Assembly: GCF_018449795.1 (NCBI RefSeq)
Contig: NZ_JAAVVE010000038.1
Span: 1 to 42,010, forward strand
Length of the DNA: 42,010 nucleotides
Direction of reading: 5' to 3'
Source: Sphingomonas sp. dw_22
GTDB lineage: Bacteria; Pseudomonadota; Alphaproteobacteria; Sphingomonadales; Sphingomonadaceae
A program made the translations under genes and the position numbers. Position 1 is the stretch's first letter. Each line of letters opens with the position of its first letter. Under the pieces are notes generated by a model that was not told where the DNA came from, did no database searches, and worked only from the letters and a program-made list of their open reading frames with translations. Shown here piece by piece: positions 1 to 9,785 of this stretch.

Positions 1-338
1 GTGCGATCGATCACCTTGCAGCCGAGCGCAGTCTCCAGATTGCGCTGCTGCACCGGCGTCAGCGCCGCGTCGAACACCGCGAGGTCCAATTCCCCATCGC
101 GCACCGTCTCGGCCAGCGCCTCGACCTGGCCCGAGCCGATCAGCGTGCCCGGCTTGGGGCTCCGGAGCTTCACCGCCACCTTCTCGCGCACCTCGATGCC
201 GATCGCGGCGGCAAGGCCAGCGGTCTCCTCCAGGCGCGCCTCCGCGTCGCGCGAGCTCGCGCCCATGTCGGGATAGACGACAAGCGCCCTTGCCCCGCGA
301 GCGAATTCGTCGGGGTCGCGCTCGAAACCGGTGCTCAT
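1..338 (-). CDS. hflX: GTPase HflX, N-terminal part (cut by window edge)
   Basis: The minus strand from the ATG at 338 reads MSTGFERDPDEFARGARALV and later LIGSGQVEALAETV and FDAALTPVQQRNLE, which are typical of the HflX N-terminal nucleotide-binding domain. About 112 codons are visible; the GTPase domain lies outside the window. HflX is a ribosome-associated GTPase that rescues or splits stalled and hibernating 70S ribosomes. The start is 9 nt after the hfq stop, so it is almost certainly co-transcribed with hfq, the classical bacterial hfq-hflX pair. No strong Shine-Dalgarno is visible, which fits translational coupling to hfq. Confidence 0.93.
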   Translation of the reverse strand, partial: MSTGFERDPDEFARGARALVVYPDMGASSRDAEARLEETAGLAAAIGIEVREKVAVKLRSPKPGTLIGSGQVEALAETVRDGELDLAVFDAALTPVQQRNLETALGCKVIDR

Positions 339-347
339 AAGGTCACA

Positions 348-839
348 TCAATCGCTGTCGGAACCGTTGGTTTCCTCGGCGAGGTTCAGCGGGTGCGCGG
401 GCTGGATCGTCGAGACGGCATGCTTGTAGACGAGCTGCGCCATGCCCTCGCGCTGGAGCAGCATGCAGAACAAGTCGAACGCGGCGATATTGCCCTGGAG
501 CATCACACCGTTGACCAGGAACATCGTCACATTTTCCTGCGCCTTGCGCACGGCGTTGAGGAAGATTTCCTGTAATACCGGGTTCTTGTGCTGATATTCC
601 CCCGCCGCCTCGAGGAGCGCGGAAAGATCGACCGGGCCGGCGGGCATGATCGTGGAAATGGCATGCTTGTAGATGAGCTGCGACTGGCCGTCGCGACGCA
701 GCAGCACCGAGAAATTGTCGAACCAAGTAACGATGCCCTGAAGCTTCACGCCCTTGACCAGGAACATGGTCACAGGAACCTTGGAGCGGCGGAGTGAATT
801 GAGGAAGAGATCCTGAAGCGAGGTTTGCTTCTCTGCCAT
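348..839 (-). CDS. hfq: Tandem-domain RNA chaperone Hfq (two Sm domains)
   Basis: This is a 163-residue Hfq containing two complete Sm/Hfq domains, against about 70-100 residues with one domain in most bacteria. Domain 1 covers about residues 5-72 ([28 protein letters not shown] at 57-62). Domain 2 covers about 86-153 ([28 protein letters not shown] at 138-143). They are joined by a linker of about 15 residues and followed by a short acidic tail (EETNGSDSD). Rim basics are R17/R18 in domain 1 and R98/K99 in domain 2. Hfq binds sRNAs and mRNAs as a hexameric ring; three copies of this protein would give a pseudo-hexamer (inference). I chose the ATG at 839 because [10 protein letters not shown] matches family N-termini and GAAGGA lies 8 nt upstream; a longer reading from 926 adds non-homologous sequence. 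Confidence 0.96.
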   Translation of the reverse strand: MAEKQTSLQDLFLNSLRRSKVPVTMFLVKGVKLQGIVTWFDNFSVLLRRDGQSQLIYKHAISTIMPAGPVDLSALLEAAGEYQHKNPVLQEIFLNAVRKAQENVTMFLVNGVMLQGNIAAFDLFCMLLQREGMAQLVYKHAVSTIQPAHPLNLAEETNGSDSD

Positions 840-861
840 GCTGTCGGTCCTTCTATTCTTG

Positions 862-877
862 GCGGGATCTGTCCCGC
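862..877 (-). promoter_or_regulatory. Stem-loop in the hfq leader
   Basis: A perfect 6-bp stem (GCGGGA/TCCCGC) with a 4-nt loop lies just upstream of the hfq Shine-Dalgarno. It is directly visible. In E. coli Hfq represses its own mRNA by binding the leader, so this could be part of a similar control element; that function is inference only. Confidence 0.35.
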
Positions 878-970
878 GTTGCGCCGGTTCCCGGCGTCGG
901 AGGGCGCGCGCCACCTCGGCGCGCATGCGCGCGTTTTAAGGGTTTAGCGTCCGCCCGTCCATAGGCGCCG

Positions 971-2350
971 CTATTCGTCGCGCGTATCGGTGATGCCGAG
1001 CAGCTTGAGTTTGCGGTGGAGCGCCGATCGCTCCATCCCGATGAACGTCGCGGTGCGCGAGATATTGCCCGAGAAGCGGCGGATCTGGACGCGCAGATAT
1101 TCGCGCTCGAAGCTCTCGCGCGCCTCCTTGAGCGGCGATCCCATGATCGCGTTCGATCCCGCGCCGCCGGCGGCATCGCCCTGGCGGCCCAGCACCTCGG
1201 GGGGCAGCAGATCGACATCGATCCGCCCGATCCGGTCGCCCGGCGCCAGGATCACGGTGCGCTCGACGACGTTGCGGAGCTGGCGGACATTGCCCGGCCA
1301 TTCATAGCTCTGAAGGGCCACGATCGCATCGGGCGCGATCTCGGGCGTCGGCACGCGGCGCTCGGCGGCATAATGCGCGGCGAAATGATCGACGAGCGCA
1401 GGGATATCCTCTCGCCGGTCGGTCAGCGGCGGGATCGCGACGGGCACGACATTGAGGCGATAATAAAGATCCTCGCGGAAACGCCCTGCGGCGATCTCCG
1501 CCATCAGGTCGCGCGCCGTGGCGGAGACGACGCGGACATCGACCTTGACGGTGCGCGTGCCCCCTACCCGGCTGAAGCTCTGGTCGGTCAGCACGCGCAG
1601 GATGCGCGCCTGGGTAGCGACCGGCATGTCGGCGATCTCGTCGAGGAACAAGGTGCCGCCATGCGCCTGTTCGAGCAGGCCGGTGCGGACCAGATCCCCG
1701 CCCTCCTCCACGCCGAACAGCTCTTCCTCCACCCGCTCGGGCGTCATCCGCGCCGCGCTGACGATCACGAAGGGCGCCGAGGCGCGCTGGCTCCAGCCAT
1801 GAAGCAGCCGTGCCGCGACTTCCTTGCCCACGCCGGGGCCGCCGGTGATGAGCACGCGGCTTCCCGTGGAGGCGACGCGTTTCAGGGTCGCGCGCACCGA
1901 ATTGATCGCGCCCGAGCTCCCGGTCAGGTCGTTCTCGCGACCCACCGAGGCGCGCAGGGATTTGACTTCCTGCCGCAGCCGATCGGTCTCGGTCGCGCGC
2001 TCGACCATCAGCAGCAGCCGCTCGGCCTCGAACGGCTTCTCGATGAAATCGGAGGCGCCGCGCCGGATCGCCGCCACGGCAGTATCCAGATTGCCATGGC
2101 CCGAGATCACCAGCACCGGGATCGAGGAGTCGCGCCGCTTGATCTCGTCGAGCAGTTCCAGCCCGTCGAGCCGGGAGCCCTGGAGCCACACGTCGAGCAG
2201 CACCAGGCTGGGCCGGCGTTCGGCGATGGCTTCCAGCGCGGCGGTGCTGTCGGCGGCGCCGCGGGTGGCATAGCCCTCGTCCTCCAGAACACCCGCGACC
2301 AGCTCGCGGATGTCGCGCTCGTCGTCGACGACCAGGATATCGAGGCTCAT
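971..2350 (-). CDS. ntrX: Response regulator NtrX (AAA+, lacks GAFTGA loop)
   Basis: NtrC-family regulator paired with the sensor NtrY. Residues 1-120 form a receiver with acidic D9/D10, phospho-acceptor D53 and K105 (EKPF). An AAA+ domain follows with Walker A GGPGVGKE at 170-177 and Walker B GGTLFLDE at 231-238. The C-terminal Fis-type HTH contains FSGNISRTATFIGMERSALH. After ELFG (210-213) the sequence is VEEGGDLVRTGLLEQ, so the GAFTGA loop that contacts sigma54 is absent. In known alphaproteobacterial NtrX proteins this usually goes with sigma70-dependent or repressive action. The ATG at 2350 overlaps the ntrY stop by 4 nt, showing coupling. The usual role is control of nitrogen metabolism, envelope or redox genes; targets here are unknown. 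Confidence 0.95.
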   Translation of the reverse strand: MSLDILVVDDERDIRELVAGVLEDEGYATRGAADSTAALEAIAERRPSLVLLDVWLQGSRLDGLELLDEIKRRDSSIPVLVISGHGNLDTAVAAIRRGASDFIEKPFEAERLLLMVERATETDRLRQEVKSLRASVGRENDLTGSSGAINSVRATLKRVASTGSRVLITGGPGVGKEVAARLLHGWSQRASAPFVIVSAARMTPERVEEELFGVEEGGDLVRTGLLEQAHGGTLFLDEIADMPVATQARILRVLTDQSFSRVGGTRTVKVDVRVVSATARDLMAEIAAGRFREDLYYRLNVVPVAIPPLTDRREDIPALVDHFAAHYAAERRVPTPEIAPDAIVALQSYEWPGNVRQLRNVVERTVILAPGDRIGRIDVDLLPPEVLGRQGDAAGGAGSNAIMGSPLKEARESFEREYLRVQIRRFSGNISRTATFIGMERSALHRKLKLLGITDTRDE

Positions 2351-4605
2351 GATGTACTTCCGGTTCGTGTAAGCGCCGCGGGCCGCGGATCGCTGCTGTC
2401 CTGATCGGTGGTGTCGGTGGCGAGGTGGTCGAGCGCCTGGATGTCGAAGCAGATCGTCACCAGCGTGCCCCCGCCCGGGCGATCCCCGAAGGCGATGGTG
2501 CCGAAATGCTCCTCGATGATCTTCTTGACGATCGCGAGGCCCAGCCCGGTGCCGCGGCTGCGCGTGGTCATATAGGGCTCGACGATCCGGTCGCGCTCGA
2601 TCGGCAGGCCGACGCCGTTGTCCTCGACGGTGAGCTCCAGCTTGTGGTCGTGTTCGGGCGACATGGTCAGGATCACTTCGCCGCGCGGCAGCGCCTCCCC
2701 CTCCCCGCGCGCCTCGATCGCCTCGACGGCGTTCTTGATGACGTTGGTTAGTGCCTGGCCGATCTGGCGGCGGTCGCAGATCAGGCTCGGCGCGGGATCG
2801 GGCGCGTTGAACTCGAAGCGGATCGTGGGGTGCGCAACCTCGTGGAGGAACATCGCCTGGCGCGCGATGTCGAGCAGCGATTCGCGGCGGAACAGCGGCT
2901 TGGGCATGCGCGCGAAGGAGGAGAATTCGTCCACCATCCGGCGGAGATCGCCCACCTGGCGAACGATCGTATCGGTGAGGCGAGCGAACACGCCGTCGCC
3001 CGGATCGATCTGCTTGCCATAGCGCCGCTGGAGCCGCTCGGCCGCGAGCTGGATCGGTGTGAGCGGGTTCTTGATTTCGTGCGCGATCCGCCGCGCCACG
3101 TCGGACCAGGCGGCGCGGCGCTGGTCGAGCAGTTGCTGGGTGATATCGTCGAAGGTGAGCACCTTGCCGCCCTCGTCGGCGGTGATCTTCACCGCAAGCG
3201 TCCGCGCCTCGCCGCCGGCATTGATCTGGACCACGGCCTCGCGGTCCCCGCCGTCGAGCAGCGCGTCGAGCTCCGGGGCGATCTCGGCCAGCGGCCTGCC
3301 GACCGGATCCTCCCCGCCCCGGCGCAGGAGCTCGGCCGCCGAGGCGTTCATCAGCCGCACAGTGCGATCCGCCGCGGTGGAAATAACGCCCGCCGACACG
3401 CCCGACATCACCGCCTCGATCAGCGCGCGGCGACTCTCGATCTGAGCATTGGCACTCACCAGCGCATGGTTCTGCGCCTCCAACCTGGCGGTCATGATAT
3501 TGAAGGTGCTGCCGAGGGCGGCCACTTCATCGCGCGATTTCGCCACGGGCACGCGCACCGAGAGGTCTCCGGCGGAGACCCGTCGCGCAGCACCGACAAG
3601 CTCGTTGAGCGGCCGCACGAGCCGATCGGCGACGGTGAGCGCGATGAAGACGACCACGCCGATCACGAGCAGCGAGATCACCAGCAGCGCGATGTTGAAG
3701 CGGATCTGGAGCGATCGGGTGCGGCTGAGTAGCGAGCCGTAATCGCTCAGCACCGCGCGGGCGCGGTCCATGCGCGCGGCCATCTCCTTCGCGCCTACTT
3801 CGCGCGTCGCATAGAGGAACAGGTCGGTGCCGAGCACCCGGGTCAGCGAATAGGTGCGCTGCGAATTGGTGCCGATGACGCTTTGCGAGCTGCCCTGAAG
3901 CTTGCGGATATCGCTATATTCGATGTCCTGCATCGGATTGCGATCCGAATTCTTGACGATCGCGATCGTGTGAATCTCGCCATTGGCCGTCGCAGAAAAC
4001 AGCACGGCGTTCGAAAGGCTGCGCTGGTAGACGTCGCGCACGAAGGTATTGGTGAATTCGCTGCTGTCCGGCTCCCAATGATATTCCAGGAGCATCTGGC
4101 GCACATCATTCGCCATGGCGACATTCTCATTGTCGACATAGCTCATCATCTGCGCATAGGATTCCTTGGCGAGCTGCTGCGAATTGTCGATCATCGCGCG
4201 GGTGCGCGGCGAGAACCAGAATTCTGCCCCATATTGGAACAGCAGCGAGGCGATCACCGCAAGCAGCACGGTCGGCACGCTCGCCAGGATCGAAAAGATC
4301 GCCACCAGCCGGACGTGGAGCTGTCCCTCGCCGCCCGCCGCCGAACGCGCCGCCCGGCGCTTCGCCACGCGGCGGCCGAGCAGCACGATCAACGCGCCGC
4401 AAGCGAGCAGATTGGCGACGAGCAGAAGCGCGACGAGCGGAGGCGTCAGCAGCCGTTCCGGAGAAGTGCGCCCACTGATCGCAAGATAGGTTCCGATCAC
4501 AATCGCGATCGCCAGCGCCAGCACGCCGAACTCCACCGCCGGCGTGACGCCAAACCGGCGCCGCGCGGGCGTCAGTTCGGCAATCGGCTCGGGAACTCCA
4601 TCCAT
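2347..4605 (-). CDS. ntrY: Sensor histidine kinase NtrY
   Basis: Membrane sensor kinase of about 752 residues. The N-terminus holds several hydrophobic segments (for example FGVLALAIAIVIGTYLAIS and PPLVALLLVANLLACGALIV), then an extracytoplasmic region, a further transmembrane helix (FNIALLVISLLVIGVVVFI), HAMP (RLVRPLNELVGAARRVSAGD), PAS, and a kinase core. The phospho-acceptor His is H509 in [15 protein letters not shown]. The ATPase part shows NVIKNAVEAIE, DNGVGLP and GTGLGLAIVKKI. I prefer the ATG at 4605 (MDGVPEPIAEL); an upstream in-frame ATG at 4644 would add 13 residues overlapping the AT-rich spacer. The 60-nt gap to ntrC is unusually AT-rich and may hold a separate ntrYX promoter. 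Confidence 0.93.
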   Translation of the reverse strand: MDGVPEPIAELTPARRRFGVTPAVEFGVLALAIAIVIGTYLAISGRTSPERLLTPPLVALLLVANLLACGALIVLLGRRVAKRRAARSAAGGEGQLHVRLVAIFSILASVPTVLLAVIASLLFQYGAEFWFSPRTRAMIDNSQQLAKESYAQMMSYVDNENVAMANDVRQMLLEYHWEPDSSEFTNTFVRDVYQRSLSNAVLFSATANGEIHTIAIVKNSDRNPMQDIEYSDIRKLQGSSQSVIGTNSQRTYSLTRVLGTDLFLYATREVGAKEMAARMDRARAVLSDYGSLLSRTRSLQIRFNIALLVISLLVIGVVVFIALTVADRLVRPLNELVGAARRVSAGDLSVRVPVAKSRDEVAALGSTFNIMTARLEAQNHALVSANAQIESRRALIEAVMSGVSAGVISTAADRTVRLMNASAAELLRRGGEDPVGRPLAEIAPELDALLDGGDREAVVQINAGGEARTLAVKITADEGGKVLTFDDITQQLLDQRRAAWSDVARRIAHEIKNPLTPIQLAAERLQRRYGKQIDPGDGVFARLTDTIVRQVGDLRRMVDEFSSFARMPKPLFRRESLLDIARQAMFLHEVAHPTIRFEFNAPDPAPSLICDRRQIGQALTNVIKNAVEAIEARGEGEALPRGEVILTMSPEHDHKLELTVEDNGVGLPIERDRIVEPYMTTRSRGTGLGLAIVKKIIEEHFGTIAFGDRPGGGTLVTICFDIQALDHLATDTTDQDSSDPRPAALTRTGSTS

Positions 4606-4665
4606 CGTTGCTCGAATACAACGCAATTGTTGCCCAGAAAACACATAATTTGCGTCAACTTGTCG

Positions 4666-6107
<1,442 letters not shown>

Positions 6108-6111
<4 letters not shown>

Positions 6112-7226
6112 GCGCTGGCCCTGGGGAGCAGAATACGGAACACCGTTACCTCCGGTTCGCGCTCGCGCGCATATTGAACGATGCCGCCCATGTCGCGCAC
6201 CAGCTTCTCGACCAGAGGGAGCCCCAGCCCCTTCCCCTCCGGCTTGCCCGATACGAACGGCTCGAACAGATGCTCGGCGATGTCCTGCGGCGCGCCGGGG
6301 CCATTGTCCATGACGAGGATCTCGATCGGCAGCGGCTGGCGCGGCCGTCCGGGTCCGGTGCTGATCGACATGCCGTGGCGATAGGCGGTCGACAACGTGA
6401 TGCGCGGCTGGGCGAGGTCCACAAGCGCCTCGGCAGCATTCTTGAGCAGGTTGAGCAGCACCTGAAGGAAGGCGTCGGGATCGATCTGCACCGCGGGCAG
6501 CGAGGGATCGAATCGTTCCTCGATCACCATCCCCCGCGCGAACCCAGCCAGCGCGACCCTCCGCGCGTGATCGAGCAGCGGATAGACATTGGTCGGTGCC
6601 AGCTTGAGCGGGCGCGTATCGGTGAAATCCTGCATCCGGTCGATCAGCGCGACGATGCGGTCGACTTCGGTGGTGATGAGCTGGGTCAGCTCGGCCTGGC
6701 CCTCCCCCGCGCCGCTGCTCAGGAGCTGCGCCGCGCCGCGGATGCCGGAGAGCGGGTTCTTGATCTCGTGCGCCAGCATCGCCGCCGCGCCCACCGCCGC
6801 GCGCGCGCCCGCCGTGCGATCGGCGCCCTGGGCGATGCGGCGCGACTGGGGCGCATGATGCAGCGTCACGATCCGCCAGCCCGGATGATCGGCGACCAGG
6901 GTCTCGACGAAATCGACGCGGATGCGCGCGCCGCGGATCGCCTCGATCTCGGTGTCGAAGGCCGCGAAGCCATGCCCGTCGCGCCGTGCGGCATAGTCGG
7001 CGGGCGGCAGCAGCACCGCGTCATAGGGCTGCCCGACCATCGTCGTCTCGCTATGGTTGAGCAGTGCCTCGCAGGCGGCATTGGCGCGGGCGATCCGCCC
7101 GTCGGGATCGATCACCAGCACCGCGACCGGCAGTGCGCCGAACAGCTCGCTGAAGCCTGGTCCGGTGATCGCCTCCGCCTTAGCACGCCGCAGGGCGGCG
7201 CTCAGGCCGCCGCGCGGGAAAGCCAT
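6108..7226 (-). CDS. ntrB: Nitrogen sensor histidine kinase NtrB
   Basis: Cytoplasmic kinase of 372 residues without membrane segments. It has a PAS domain at about 25-130 ([20 protein letters not shown]), the H-box [19 protein letters not shown] with H153, the N-box [11 protein letters not shown] and the G-box [13 protein letters not shown]. It phosphorylates and dephosphorylates NtrC under PII control. The ATG at 7226 is the only plausible in-frame start before the PAS domain; it overlaps the dusB 3' end by 25 nt. Much longer upstream readings cross dusB in another frame and are not homologous. Confidence 0.93.
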
Positions 7227-8200
7227 GGCGCATAGAATTCGGCGAGCATGTCGAGCACTACCCGGGGATCGGCCTGCTGGTTCACCTTGTTGCGGAACTC
7301 GGCCGAGCCATGGATGCCCTTGGTGTACCAGCCGATATGCTTGCGCATCATATTGACGCCCACCTCGTTCCCATAATGAGCGAGGGTATCGATATAATGC
7401 TCTGTAATCACGCGATATTGTTCTTCGAGCGACGGATCGGGGCGCTCGCCCTTGCCGCTCAGCGCGTCCATCATCTGCTTGAGAACCCATGGCCGGCCAT
7501 AAGCACCGCGCCCGATCATGACGCCATCGGCGCCCGACTGGCGCAGCGCCTCGCGCGCGTCCTCGATCGTGCAGATGTCGCCGTTCGCGATCACCGGGAT
7601 CGACACCGCATCCTTCACCCGGCGGATGAAGGCCCAATCGGCCGAGCCCTTGTACATCTGGTTGCGGGTGCGGCCATGGACGGTGACCATCCTGCATCCC
7701 AGATTCTCGGCGATGCGCGCCAGTTCGGGAGCATTGAGGCTGTCATGGTCCCAGCCCATCCGCATCTTGAGCGTCACCGGCACCTTCACGGCCTTGACGC
7801 AGGCATCGACGATCGCGGCGGCGTGCTTCAGGTCGCGCATCAGCGCCGAGCCGGCATCGCCATTGGTCACCTTGCGCACCGGGCAGCCCATGTTGATGTC
7901 GATGATCGCCGCGCCGCGATCCTCGTTGAGCTTGGCAGCCTCGCCCATCTCATAGGGCGTGCAGCCGACGAGCTGCATCGAGACCGGCTCCTCGATCGGA
8001 TCCCAGGCCGCCTTCTGGAGCGACTGGCGCGTCTCGCGGATCGCCGCCTGGCTGGCGATCATCTCGGTGACGTTGAGCCCCGAGCCGTAGCGGCGCACGA
8101 CGCGGCGAAACGGCAGGTCGGTCACGCCCGTCATGGGCGCGAGCAGCACCGGCTCGTCGATCCGCACCGGACCGATCTGGATAGGGGCGAGTTGAGTCAT
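7202..8200 (-). CDS. dusB: tRNA-dihydrouridine synthase DusB (NifR3)
   Basis: FMN-dependent reductase that makes dihydrouridine in tRNA. The 332-residue product shows the N-terminal FMN site [13 protein letters not shown] (about 21-33), the catalytic cysteine C106 in [44 protein letters not shown] and [16 protein letters not shown]. The ATG at 8200 ([10 protein letters not shown]) gives a normal length; an in-frame extension to 8320 adds an unrelated N-terminus. As nifR3, it is the usual first gene of the ntrBC operon in alphaproteobacteria. A weak promoter (TTGTGA, 17 bp, TATTTT) just upstream would give a very short leader. Confidence 0.95.
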   Translation of the reverse strand: MTQLAPIQIGPVRIDEPVLLAPMTGVTDLPFRRVVRRYGSGLNVTEMIASQAAIRETRQSLQKAAWDPIEEPVSMQLVGCTPYEMGEAAKLNEDRGAAIIDINMGCPVRKVTNGDAGSALMRDLKHAAAIVDACVKAVKVPVTLKMRMGWDHDSLNAPELARIAENLGCRMVTVHGRTRNQMYKGSADWAFIRRVKDAVSIPVIANGDICTIEDAREALRQSGADGVMIGRGAYGRPWVLKQMMDALSGKGERPDPSLEEQYRVITEHYIDTLAHYGNEVGVNMMRKHIGWYTKGIHGSAEFRNKVNQQADPRVVLDMLAEFYAPWLSRAAA

Positions 8201-8211
8201 GATCTGCCTGA

Positions 8212-8240
8212 AAAATAGGCAATGGCGCCTAGCTTCACAA
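8212..8240 (-). promoter_or_regulatory. Candidate sigma70-like promoter for the dusB-ntr operon
   Basis: Reading the minus strand, TTGTGA, a 17-nt spacer and TATTTT lie 11 nt from the dusB ATG. Each hexamer matches the consensus at 4 of 6 positions. Transcription from it would leave only a few leader bases, so dusB might be read from a nearly leaderless mRNA, or the true promoter lies further upstream. Confidence 0.25.
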
Positions 8241-8320
8241 GCGGTGATTGGCAAGGTGGAGGATTTACACGGCCAAGTTGGCGAAGGTTGCGCCGGGCCT
8301 CCCTGCGCAGAATTTTCCAC

Positions 8321-8342
8321 TTTCCGTCAAACGGGACGGAAA
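8321..8342. repeat. Perfect 8-bp inverted repeat in dusB/ispDF spacer
   Basis: TTTCCGTC and GACGGAAA flank 6 nt (AAACGG). There is no T-run after it, so it looks more like an operator or RNA hairpin than an intrinsic terminator. Function unknown. Confidence 0.5.
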
Positions 8343-8596
8343 CGGGCGGGTTTCCGCGGAGTCGGTGTTGTTCCAGTGGACGAAGCGAGCGCCGAAATTC
8401 ACAGGGATCGGGATAATCGCGATCAGTCGATTGAAATCGCGTGCGTAATCCACGTTCATATTCGCATCCACAATGTCAAAGAGCGCTGCCGTCCTTTCGG
8501 ACGACGGGCCCAGCCTGTGCGGCGATATCCTACAAGTACAGCGGTTTCGGCGGCGGCCCCTACCCTCGTCCCGTCAGTTGGGCTAGGCGCGCGGCC

Positions 8597-9745
8597 ATGA
8601 CCAAGCCGAGAACCGCCGCGCTGATCGTTGCCGCCGGCAGCGGCACCCGCGCGGGCGGCGCGATCCCCAAGCAGTTCGCACCGATCGCCGGCCGGCCGAT
8701 GATCGCCCATAGCCATGGCGCCCTCGCGCGCCATTCCGCGATCGACACCGTCCTGGTGGCGATCGCCGAGGGCCAGCAGGCGGCGCTCGAAGCCGCGCTG
8801 GGGCCGGTGCCGTTCGTCATCGGCGGCGCGAGCCGGCGCGAGTCGGTGCGCAACGGGCTGGAGGCGCTGGCAGGGCATGACCGCGTCCTGATCCATGATG
8901 CGGCGCGCCCTTTCCTGCCGGCCCGGGTGATCGACGACCTGCTGGATGCCCTCGACCGGCATGAGGGCGCCATCCCTGCCCTTCCTGTCGCCGACACGCT
9001 GGTTCGCCACGACGGCGTGATGGGCGACAACCTGCCGCGCGACGGGCTTTATCGCGTCCAGACGCCGCAAGCCTTCGCCTACGCGGCCGCGTTCGCCGCG
9101 CATCGCGACTGGCCGGAAGGTGTGGATGCGACCGACGACGCCCAGATGGTCCGCGCGCTCGGCCATGCCATTGCGATCGTTCCCGGAGACCCGATGCTGG
9201 AAAAGATCACCCATCCCGCCGATTTCGCCGCAGCGGAAGCCCGCTACGCCGCGACGCTCCGCGTCCGCACCGCCCAGGGCTTCGACGTCCACCGCTTCGC
9301 CGAGGGCGAGGCATTGTGGCTCGGCGGCGTCCTGATCCCGCATTCCAGGGGGCTTTCCGGCCATAGCGACGCCGATGTGGCGCTCCACGCGATCACCGAC
9401 GCCCTGCTGGGCACGATCGGCGCAGGCGATATCGGCATGCATTTCCCGCCGAGCGACCCGAAATGGAGGGGCGCCGCCTCGGCGCGCTTCCTCCAACATG
9501 CCGCGTCGCTGCTTGCCGCCCAGGGCGGGATCATCGACTTCATCGACCTGACGCTGATCTGCGAGGCTCCCAAGATCGGTCCGCACCGCGAGGCGATCCG
9601 CGCCGGCATCGCGGATATTCTCCGCATCCCCGCCGGCCGCGTCAGCGTGAAGGCGACCACCACCGAACGCCTGGGCTTTACCGGCCGCGGCGAGGGCATG
9701 GCGGCGCAGGCAATCGCCACGGTGCGAATAGCGGAAACGAACTGA
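8597..9745 (+). CDS. ispDF: Bifunctional IspD/IspF (MEP pathway fusion)
   Basis: Fusion of two non-consecutive MEP-pathway enzymes for isoprenoid precursor synthesis. Residues 1 to about 222 are the IspD cytidylyltransferase (LIVAAGSGTRAGGAIPKQF, DAARPF, RVQTPQAF). From about 223 to 382 is IspF cyclodiphosphate synthase (AQGFDVHRF, GHSDADVALHAITDALLG, GDIGMHFPPSD, ATTTERLGFTGRGEG). The expected IspF metal ligands are D230, H232 and H264. IspDF fusions are common in alphaproteobacteria. I chose the ATG at 8597 (MTKPRTAALIVAAG), where homology begins; a reading from 8441 would add 52 unrelated residues. pncC follows 40 nt downstream on the same strand. Confidence 0.96.
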   Translation: MTKPRTAALIVAAGSGTRAGGAIPKQFAPIAGRPMIAHSHGALARHSAIDTVLVAIAEGQQAALEAALGPVPFVIGGASRRESVRNGLEALAGHDRVLIHDAARPFLPARVIDDLLDALDRHEGAIPALPVADTLVRHDGVMGDNLPRDGLYRVQTPQAFAYAAAFAAHRDWPEGVDATDDAQMVRALGHAIAIVPGDPMLEKITHPADFAAAEARYAATLRVRTAQGFDVHRFAEGEALWLGGVLIPHSRGLSGHSDADVALHAITDALLGTIGAGDIGMHFPPSDPKWRGAASARFLQHAASLLAAQGGIIDFIDLTLICEAPKIGPHREAIRAGIADILRIPAGRVSVKATTTERLGFTGRGEGMAAQAIATVRIAETN

Positions 9746-9785
9746 CTGGCTTCATTAACATGACGGTGGCAAACGCGCCTTCATC

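Larger units (their letters stand above)
8201..8596. promoter_or_regulatory. 396-bp divergent intergenic region between dusB and ispDF
   Basis: No credible gene is seen. On the minus strand, TTGTGA (8240-8235) and TATTTT (8217-8212) with a 17-bp spacer form a weak sigma70-like promoter for dusB. On the plus strand, TTGAAA at 8431 is a possible -35 for ispDF, but no good -10 follows. Two perfect hairpins occur: TTTCCGTC/GACGGAAA at 8321-8342 and CGTCC/GGACG at 8490-8503. Base composition is less GC-rich than the flanking genes, as expected of a control region. Confidence 0.5.

Noticed and set aside
1016..2404. 462-codon plus-strand open frame opposite ntrX
   Set aside because: It is the complement of a clear NtrX frame; its protein is rich in His, Arg, Asp and Gly with no motifs, as usual for antisense frames in GC-rich DNA.
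8201..8300. Possible sigma54 promoter upstream of dusB
   Set aside because: TGGCA-like bases occur but no TTGC element at the -12 spacing.
8265..8471. 68-codon minus-strand frame in the dusB/ispDF spacer
   Set aside because: No recognisable motif or Shine-Dalgarno, and it overlaps the hairpin; I could not support it as a gene.
8441..8596. 52-residue N-terminal extension of IspDF
   Set aside because: Homology to IspD begins at ATG 8597; the extension covers the promoter area.
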